DNA from: JAIVJZ01 sp035645695
GTDB taxonomy: Bacteria > Acidobacteriota > Blastocatellia > Pyrinomonadales > Pyrinomonadaceae
Direction of reading: 5' to 3'
Assembly: GCA_035645695.1 (NCBI GenBank)
Contig: DASQMC010000026.1
Span: forward strand, 215,083 to 279,082
Length of the DNA stretch: 64,000 bases
The notes under the pieces were generated by a model that had not been told where the DNA came from, searched no databases, and saw nothing but the letters and a program-made list of their open reading frames with translations. How positions within the stretch are numbered: position 1 is the stretch's first letter; each line of letters begins with the position of its first letter. The translations under genes were made by a program, and so were the position numbers. Below, piece by piece: positions 58,683 through 64,000 of the stretch.

Positions 58683-59891
58683 TCAGTGTTGCAGGTGGCT
58701 CGGGCCTCCCGTCCAGAGCATGCGTAGAGGGCGCAGCAGATAGTAGACGAAAGAGAGCGGCGCGGGTAGAGATAACAAGGTGAGGTCTTCTTCGGTCGGG
58801 CTGATGACGTAGCGGCAGTAGTTGAACTTGTCCCGCAGTCGGCGTCGCGCGTTGAGTTGGAAGATAAAATAGCCGGCCATACCGCCCGCATCAAGTCCCT
58901 CTACAAAAAGTCTCGCGTAAATTTGATTCGCCAGTTGAGTTATACCGGGATCATCACGCATCCGTCCTTTGGCCTCTTCGGGGAGACGCGCGCCGAGCAG
59001 GTCTTGAGCGACGTAGAGGCCGAGCAACAGCATGCGTTCCGTGCCGGTGCGTCGTGCGCGTTCGAGCAGGCTCTCCCAGTTCATATCAGGATAGACTTCG
59101 AGCAACTGCGCGATGTCCGTGATCCAACTGAGCCGCTCCCACAAATGCTTCGTCCCGTGGACGCAGAGCGAGAGCAACAAATCCTCAGGCGCGAGCGCGT
59201 TGATCCTCATCCCCTCGAAATCTTCGTGCCGTAGATTTTCCCACATAGCTTCCTCATCCAATGGCGACGAGAAAAGGCGCGCGCTCACGCGCCAGTGAAT
59301 TTCCACGACCAGACGATGCGCGTCGCGCGTGAACGGTAGGTTGCATTGCGTGCGCAGCATCAGCGACTTCTGCACGTCGTTTAGCGGCGGGTACAGCGCA
59401 TAATCTTCCGCGACGAGCAATTCCATCACCCGCAGCACGTCGCGCTGGCGGACGAGAATGTCGAGATCGCCGAAGTGCCGGAGCGCGATGTTGCCGTAGG
59501 CTTTCGACGCCAGCGCGGGGCCTTTGTAGGGCACGGCTGCGATGTCATGCGCGGCGAAGAGTTTCAGCAGGCGGCGCAGTTCCCCGCTCAGGTACATGTT
59601 GAGCGCGGAGATGCGTCGAAACTTTTCACGCAGTTTTTCATAAACGGCGGCGGGAACGTTTTCCTGCGCGCGTGCATGTAGGTGGGAATAAAGCAGCGGG
59701 ATCAGGCTGTGACGTTCGGCGAAACTCAGTATGAAATCCCAATCGAGCGCGCCGCCGAGCAGTTGGCGCATCCGCGCGACGTGATCTTCGTTCATACGCG
59801 TGCGGGCGCAGCACAGGAACAACTCTATTTCACGACTCACGCCAACTTTCAAGGGCGCAGTTGGGGCGGATATTGTTTGCATTGACGGCAA
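58683..59891 (-). CDS. Nucleotidyltransferase-family protein (NTP_transf_5), lasso-cluster type
   Basis: The 402-residue protein matches the uncharacterised nucleotidyltransferase family common in lasso and related RiPP clusters. The core motif Y-K-G-P-A-L-A-S-K-A-Y is at 122-132, followed by R-H-F-G-D-L-D-I-L-V at 138-147, where the two Asp should bind metal. H-W-R-V-S and H-G-T-K-H-L-W-E-R appear further on. In known systems these enzymes act with the kinase to extend phosphate groups on the peptide, but evidence is limited. The start is TTG 59891 or ATG 59882. It precedes the operon by 324 bases. Confidence 0.88.
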   Translation of the reverse strand: MPSMQTISAPTAPLKVGVSREIELFLCCARTRMNEDHVARMRQLLGGALDWDFILSFAERHSLIPLLYSHLHARAQENVPAAVYEKLREKFRRISALNMYLSGELRRLLKLFAAHDIAAVPYKGPALASKAYGNIALRHFGDLDILVRQRDVLRVMELLVAEDYALYPPLNDVQKSLMLRTQCNLPFTRDAHRLVVEIHWRVSARLFSSPLDEEAMWENLRHEDFEGMRINALAPEDLLLSLCVHGTKHLWERLSWITDIAQLLEVYPDMNWESLLERARRTGTERMLLLGLYVAQDLLGARLPEEAKGRMRDDPGITQLANQIYARLFVEGLDAGGMAGYFIFQLNARRRLRDKFNYCRYVISPTEEDLTLLSLPAPLSFVYYLLRPLRMLWTGGPSHLQH

Positions 59892-59964
59892 GTCAGTAAA
59901 GATCGCGGGATTGTCTCGAAGTCGCTGCGTCGCGCGGAGGTTGGCGTTGCGTGGCGAATCGCAG

Positions 59965-60621
59965 CTATCCGAGCTTGATGCCGTAGCCGAGTCCGTCGCC
60001 GACGGGTAGAACGACGCTGCGCAGGTTTTTATGGTTCACGAAACGTTGATTGAAACGGCGCAGTCCTTCGGTTGATTTTTGCTGGTCGGGCGCGCTAATT
60101 TCCCCGGCCACTTGCCCGCCCCAGAGCAGGTTGTCGGCGATCACGATGCCGCCCGTGCGCAGCAACGGCAGGGAGAGTTCGAGATAGTCCTCATACTCTT
60201 CTTTAATCGCGTCCAGATAGATGAGGTCGAACTTGTCTTCGAGCTTCGGAATAACTTCGAGCGCGTACCCGCGTTCGACGCGCACACGTTCCGACATCCC
60301 CGCCCTTTGAAAATATCCGCCCGCCAGCGCGATCATCTCCTCGCTCGGTTCAATCGTCACGACCTGCCCTTCGCCACCCATGCCGCGCAACAGATGCAGG
60401 ACGGCGTAACCTATCGCCATGCCGATCTCCAGAACTTTTCGCGCGCCGATTGACTGCGCCGTGATCTCCAGAAACAGAGCCACTTCGCGGTCGGCGATTG
60501 GCACACGGTTCGCCGCCGCATATTGCTCCATTTCCGCTATCAAACCCTCGCTCGCCGGATGCAGACCTTCGAGATAGAGTGCTTGTTCACGGTGAAGAAT
60601 TGCGTCGATGCGTGTTTTCAT
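59965..60621 (-). CDS. SAM-dependent O-methyltransferase (COMT/TrmR-like)
   Basis: The 218-residue protein is a class I methyltransferase: V-L-E-I-G-M-A-I-G-Y-A near residue 64 (SAM site), V-V-T-I-E-P-S near 88, I-Y-L-D-A-I-K near 133 with the catalytic-type Asp, and I-V-I-A-D-N-L-L-W-G-G near 159. This is the catechol-O-methyltransferase-like branch, which includes the tRNA wobble-uridine enzyme TrmR and many tailoring enzymes. It lies 73 bases upstream of the nucleotidyltransferase gene. A role in the RiPP system or in tRNA modification are both open. Confidence 0.88.
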   Translation of the reverse strand: MKTRIDAILHREQALYLEGLHPASEGLIAEMEQYAAANRVPIADREVALFLEITAQSIGARKVLEIGMAIGYAVLHLLRGMGGEGQVVTIEPSEEMIALAGGYFQRAGMSERVRVERGYALEVIPKLEDKFDLIYLDAIKEEYEDYLELSLPLLRTGGIVIADNLLWGGQVAGEISAPDQQKSTEGLRRFNQRFVNHKNLRSVVLPVGDGLGYGIKLG

Positions 60622-60805
60622 AATCTGTTAAAGGAAGATGGCGCGAAAAAAACTGTTTAGAGCGCGCTAAGTCTAACGGTAATGTTCTTGCGGACGCAAT
60701 CGGGCGCGCGGGCGAATCATGACGCTAAATTGATCTTCGTAATCATGGGCGACTCTATTTTTATGCTTTGAAAGTAATGGCGGCGCTTGTAACGATCTCT
60801 AAAGC

Positions 60806-62212
60806 TTAAGGCACGGCCACCGCGTCCCGCGGGGTTTTTCTGATGACGGGAGAACCTATCGCCCGCCACACGTCGCGAGCGCGCAGATGCGACGGCAGAA
60901 CGCGCGCGTTGCTCATCACAAAGCCGAAACTCTGCCCCGCGCCGATATTGCCGTGGGTCGCTTGCAGGAAGGCGAACGCGTCGAGCGACGCGCTTCCGGT
61001 GTAGTATCCGTCGGCGAAATTCACCAGGACGTTGGCGCGATGCCGCACGCGTTCGCTCGTGCCTTCAAAGACACGACGCATCACGTCCGGTCGCGCGCTC
61101 TCGATGGTCGCGGCGAACCAATCCTCGTCCGCGATGAAATCTTCAACGTCAACTTTGCCTTGTCGCCGCAAGGATTCGACGGTCGTGATGAGTTCGAGCG
61201 GATCGCCTTCCTGCTGCGCGCGATAGCGAAATCGGTCGCCGCGCCGTTCCAGAGTGGCGGTTCCCCGTGCGTTGACGACATAAACCACGCCGCGTTTTTC
61301 GTAAGCCGCAAAATCGACTCCGCGCACGCGCGAGGCGACCGCCGACAGACGTTCCTCGTTACTCTCTCGCGTCCACATCACGGCGCAACCGACGAGTCCG
61401 AATTGCGGCAAGACGACGCTGCGCTCGTCCTTGATCTTATCGTCCAATTTGAATCCGGCACGCCGCAACGCGGACTTTAGAGAGACACGACGATAACTTT
61501 TGAAGTCGTTTCCGTGGTCGGAAAAGATCGTCACCTCGACGCGGCGGCCGTCTCCCCCATCGCGCACGAGGTCTTTGATCGTCACGTCGAGACGGACGAG
61601 AAATCTCTTGAGCAGGCGTTCGCCCCCGAGATGAGCCAGCGAATCGCTCGCCCCCGTGTAGGCGAAGAAGACCGGCTCGCGCGACGCGCGAAACTTCTGT
61701 TTCAAGCGCAGCAGATCGGTAAGCGACTCGACGTAGGTGCTCGCCGGCGGAGCAACATAACCCAACCCGCTCTTAAAGGCCGAAGGGTGATAATCGAATA
61801 GTTCGCGAAACGTGCCTTTGATAAACCGGCCGCCGCGAAATCGGTCGAGGAGACCGCCGCGCATTTTGTTCTCCGTCGTGTCGAAGTAGTTATCTTCATA
61901 GCCGTGCGGTTCAGACGCGCCAACAGGTCGCAAGACCTCGCCGAGAGCGAGGTTCGTAAGGCTGGGAAACGGGGCGATCATGCGCGAGGGCGTACGGAAG
62001 AGTTTGAAACGACCTTCGGCGCGCATCTCTTCTATTGTCGAGAATGCGACGCCGTCCACGCAGATGATCAAGTGGCGCACGGTCGCGTCGTTCGACTTAG
62101 CGACGATAAACGCCCCCGCCGAAAGTTGCAGCGCGGCCATGTGTGTCAGCAGGAAGAAGAATGTGCATTTAGCAAGACTCCGCGAAACTCTTTTCATCAT
62201 GTTCCCTTCCAA
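60806..62212 (-). CDS. Alkaline-phosphatase-superfamily secreted protein
   Basis: The 468-residue protein has a signal peptide (about 12-34). The metal-site pattern of the phosphodiesterase/phosphatase superfamily is present: I-I-C-V-D-G-V near residue 49, a Thr/Ser nucleophile region F-P-S-L-T-N near 83, T-G-A-S-D-S-L-A-H near 186, I-F-S-D-H-G-N near 229, and A-T-H-G-N near 418. It is likely a periplasmic or surface phospho-ester hydrolase, substrate unknown. It sits 184 bases upstream of the methyltransferase gene; that gap shows no convincing gene. Confidence 0.85.
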   Translation of the reverse strand: MEGNMMKRVSRSLAKCTFFFLLTHMAALQLSAGAFIVAKSNDATVRHLIICVDGVAFSTIEEMRAEGRFKLFRTPSRMIAPFPSLTNLALGEVLRPVGASEPHGYEDNYFDTTENKMRGGLLDRFRGGRFIKGTFRELFDYHPSAFKSGLGYVAPPASTYVESLTDLLRLKQKFRASREPVFFAYTGASDSLAHLGGERLLKRFLVRLDVTIKDLVRDGGDGRRVEVTIFSDHGNDFKSYRRVSLKSALRRAGFKLDDKIKDERSVVLPQFGLVGCAVMWTRESNEERLSAVASRVRGVDFAAYEKRGVVYVVNARGTATLERRGDRFRYRAQQEGDPLELITTVESLRRQGKVDVEDFIADEDWFAATIESARPDVMRRVFEGTSERVRHRANVLVNFADGYYTGSASLDAFAFLQATHGNIGAGQSFGFVMSNARVLPSHLRARDVWRAIGSPVIRKTPRDAVAVP

Positions 62213-62344
62213 TCAAAGCCTTGTGCCTGTTCGCACGGGTATTCAACAGGCTTCATTGCAAGCAGTGTTCCGCCCGCGCACTGAAGATGAATTTGTTGTG
62301 GCGTTCACGACAGAGGATGCGCGAATGAAAGAGAGAGAGAGGTG

Positions 62345-62426
62345 AACGCGGAAGGAGGAACGATGAACGATGAACTGAAAGACAAGTTGCTTTCAGTTCA
62401 TCGTTCATCGTTCCTCCTTCCGCGTT
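62345..62426. repeat. Perfect 36-bp inverted repeat, second copy of the AACGATGAACGATGAA element
   Basis: Arms 62345-62380 and 62391-62426 are exact reverse complements with a ten-base loop (GACAAGTTGC). The arm shares GGAACGATGAACGATGAA with the element at 535-680. It lies 23 bases after the stop of the NtrC-like gene and upstream of the phosphatase-like gene, so it probably terminates the former. A GAGAGAGAGA run precedes it. The remaining 237-base gap shows no gene. Confidence 0.87.
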
Positions 62427-62449
62427 ACTCCCTCTGTGTCAGCTTCCCG

Positions 62450-63958
62450 TCAGTTGTCGGATTTATCCGGCGTTTGCGTTGCGGCGTCGCCGTCGAGAGT
62501 GACGTAACGGCGCGCGAGGCCGAGTTCGCGCAGTTTATGTTGGAGTGATTGGCGGTGCATGCCGAGGATGGCGGCGGCGCGGGTGACGTTGCCGCCCGTC
62601 TCTTCGAGGCAGCGTGTGATGTAGCGTCGCTCAAACTCGCGCCGGTCGGCTCGAAAATCCGCTGTAAACGGGACGGTTAAATCGTTGTTACCGGCCATCT
62701 CGACGGGCGCGGTGCGGGGCGCGTCGGCGTTCACGCTATCGAGGCTTGCGTGAATCTCTTCGGGCAAGTCGCGCGCCGTTAACTCGTCGCCTTCGGCGAG
62801 CACCATCGCGCGCTCGACGGCGTTGCGCAGTTCGCGCACATTGCCCGGCCATTCGTATTCGACAAGACGACGCATGGCCGCCGGGGCGATAGCGCGCACA
62901 GGCATCCGGTACCTTTCGGCGGCGAGCCTGATGAACGACTCCGCGAGCGCCGGGATGTCTTCACGACGCTCGCGCAGGGGGGCGATTTCGACCGTCACGA
63001 CGCGGAGACGATAAAACAGATCGGCGCGGAAATTACCGCGCTCGATCTCTTGTTCGAGCGCGCGGTGCGTTGCGCTGACGATTCGCACATCGACGGGAAT
63101 GGACTCCGTGCCGCCGCCGAGCCGTTCGATGCGGCGATCTTCCAACGCGCGCAAAAGCTTCGCCTGCACGTTCGCGCTCATGTCGCCGATCTCGTCCAGA
63201 AAGAGCGTGCCGCCGTCGGCCTGCTCGAATTTACCCTGTCGCCGCGCCGTCGCTCCGGTGAAGGCTCCTTTTTCGTGGCCGAACAATTCCGACTCGATCA
63301 ACTCCGAAGGCAGCGCGGCGCAGTTGACGGCGACGAACGCGCCGCGACGCCGCGCCGTGCCTCGTTCGTGAATCTCGCGCGCCACCAACTCCTTACCCGT
63401 GCCTGACTCGCCGCGCACGAGCACGGTCGCATCCGTCTCGGCAACCTTTTCGATGAGCGCGCGCACGCGCCGCATGGATTCGGAAATTCCGATGAGCGAA
63501 CCGCGCGCTGTGCCTTCGAGTTCGATTCGCTCGCGCAAACGTCGATTCTCGCGTCGCAGCCGGATCGTCTCGACGGCGTTTTTGACGACGAGACGCAGGT
63601 CTTCGACCTCGAACGGTTTCGAGAGGTAGTCGTAAGCGCCGGTCTTGATCGCTTCGACAGCCATGCGCTCGGAGCCGTGCGCGGTGATGAGTATGACGAG
63701 AGGGGCATCCTTTTGCGCGGCTTCCGCGCCATGCAACTCGCGTAAAAATTCCAGACCGCTCTGCCCCGGCAAATTGACATCGAGGAGCAGTAAATCGGGT
63801 GCGCCCTGAGAAAAATGTGCGTGTGCTTCGGCCACGCTCCCCGCCTCTTCGATCTCGTAACCGAGGCTCCCGAGCGCGCGGCGCACGCCGTAGCGCGCGG
63901 CCTCTTCATCGTCAACGATCAGCACCTTGATCGCATCGCCTGATCTTTTTTGCGTCAT
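62450..63958 (-). CDS. Sigma-54-dependent response regulator (NtrC family)
   Basis: The 502-residue protein has a receiver domain with acidic Asp16/Asp17, the phospho-acceptor Asp60 (L-L-D-V-N-L-P-G), and Lys114. The AAA+ sigma-54 activator domain follows, with G-E-S-G-T-G-K-E at 183-190, the sigma-54-contacting G-A-F-T-G-A at 231-236, and G-G-T-L-F-L-D-E-I-G-D at 249-259. A Fis-type helix-turn-helix ends the protein (N-V-T-R-A-A-A-I-L-G-M-H-R). It should activate sigma-54 promoters on phosphorylation. No histidine kinase gene is in view, though the window ends just upstream. Confidence 0.95.
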   Translation of the reverse strand: MTQKRSGDAIKVLIVDDEEAARYGVRRALGSLGYEIEEAGSVAEAHAHFSQGAPDLLLLDVNLPGQSGLEFLRELHGAEAAQKDAPLVILITAHGSERMAVEAIKTGAYDYLSKPFEVEDLRLVVKNAVETIRLRRENRRLRERIELEGTARGSLIGISESMRRVRALIEKVAETDATVLVRGESGTGKELVAREIHERGTARRRGAFVAVNCAALPSELIESELFGHEKGAFTGATARRQGKFEQADGGTLFLDEIGDMSANVQAKLLRALEDRRIERLGGGTESIPVDVRIVSATHRALEQEIERGNFRADLFYRLRVVTVEIAPLRERREDIPALAESFIRLAAERYRMPVRAIAPAAMRRLVEYEWPGNVRELRNAVERAMVLAEGDELTARDLPEEIHASLDSVNADAPRTAPVEMAGNNDLTVPFTADFRADRREFERRYITRCLEETGGNVTRAAAILGMHRQSLQHKLRELGLARRYVTLDGDAATQTPDKSDN

Positions 63959-64000
63959 AGTCTCTCTCGCCGTCTCTTTGTATAGCGAACTGCAATCACT

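Noticed and set aside
60673..60720. 15-codon Arg/Pro-rich frame upstream of the O-methyltransferase gene (minus strand)
   Set aside because: It has an ATG and a stop but no Shine-Dalgarno; chance occurrence is as likely as a regulatory leader peptide.
60887..61480. 197-residue open frame on the plus strand
   Set aside because: Antisense to the alkaline-phosphatase-like gene; no domain recognised.
1..64000. Insertion sequences, prophage, CRISPR arrays, tRNA or rRNA genes
   Set aside because: None recognised by eye: the only tyrosine recombinase looks like housekeeping Xer, and no repeat-spacer pattern or rRNA-like block stands out. A covariance-model search for tRNA would be needed to exclude small RNA genes.

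Overview
The window carries 57 protein-coding genes (one cut by the left edge) and no rRNA, tRNA, CRISPR array, insertion sequence or prophage that I can recognise. It looks like bacterial chromosome, probably Acidobacteriota and most likely class Blastocatellia. That assignment is inference: it rests on a VWA protein of the acidobacterial type, Ser/Thr kinases headed by a Cys-rich motif, a short TM2-like membrane protein, and a Gram-negative outer-membrane gene set (lptF/lptG, bamC-like protein). Long inverted repeats sit between many gene ends and probably serve as terminators.

Layout. 0-5.2 kb: the end of D-Ala-D-Ala ligase, an unknown Cys-pair protein, a t6A synthase, then nagZ and a peptide-type solute-binding lipoprotein. 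5.3-14.9 kb: mutS, a membrane Ser/Thr kinase, phosphofructokinase, then tsaB-rimI, a YdcH-like protein and the phosphatidylethanolamine pair psd-pssA. 14.9-36 kb: mostly housekeeping genes (guaA, accA, ssb, recN, miaB, bifunctional nuclease, parA-parB, xerD, metK-ahcY, a fused lptF-lptG, recO, namZ, an SDR) in DNA visibly richer in A+T than both flanks. 36-46.5 kb: a C26 amidohydrolase, hslV-hslU, an FN3 lipoprotein, an FAH hydrolase, a DUF402 protein, an acyl-CoA carboxylase beta subunit, an S41 protease relative that has lost its catalytic residues, ruvX and mltG. 46.7-49.8 kb: four exported or membrane-anchored proteins of unknown role, the last with a VWA domain.

49.9-60.6 kb is the most interesting part. 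On the minus strand a compact operon reads: STN-domain periplasmic protein, a 64-residue peptide, an HPr-kinase-like protein, a radical SAM protein with extra C-terminal cysteines, and a PqqD-like protein. A nucleotidyltransferase and an O-methyltransferase lie just upstream. A transglutaminase-like 'lasso B2' leader peptidase lies about 4.4 kb away on the opposite strand, beyond a very large secreted nuclease-like protein. The short peptide has the marks of a lasso precursor: an F-x-x-P-x-V motif, Thr at -2, and Asp at position 8 of the predicted core. Yet there is no asparagine-synthetase-like lasso cyclase in the window, and a radical SAM gene lies between the kinase and PqqD genes. I read this as a possible RiPP (ribosomally made, modified peptide) system that uses lasso-type recognition and leader removal with different core chemistry.

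60.8-64 kb: an alkaline-phosphatase-superfamily protein and an NtrC-type sigma-54 activator, separated by a perfect 36-bp inverted repeat. That repeat shares its core sequence with the repeat near the left end of the window.
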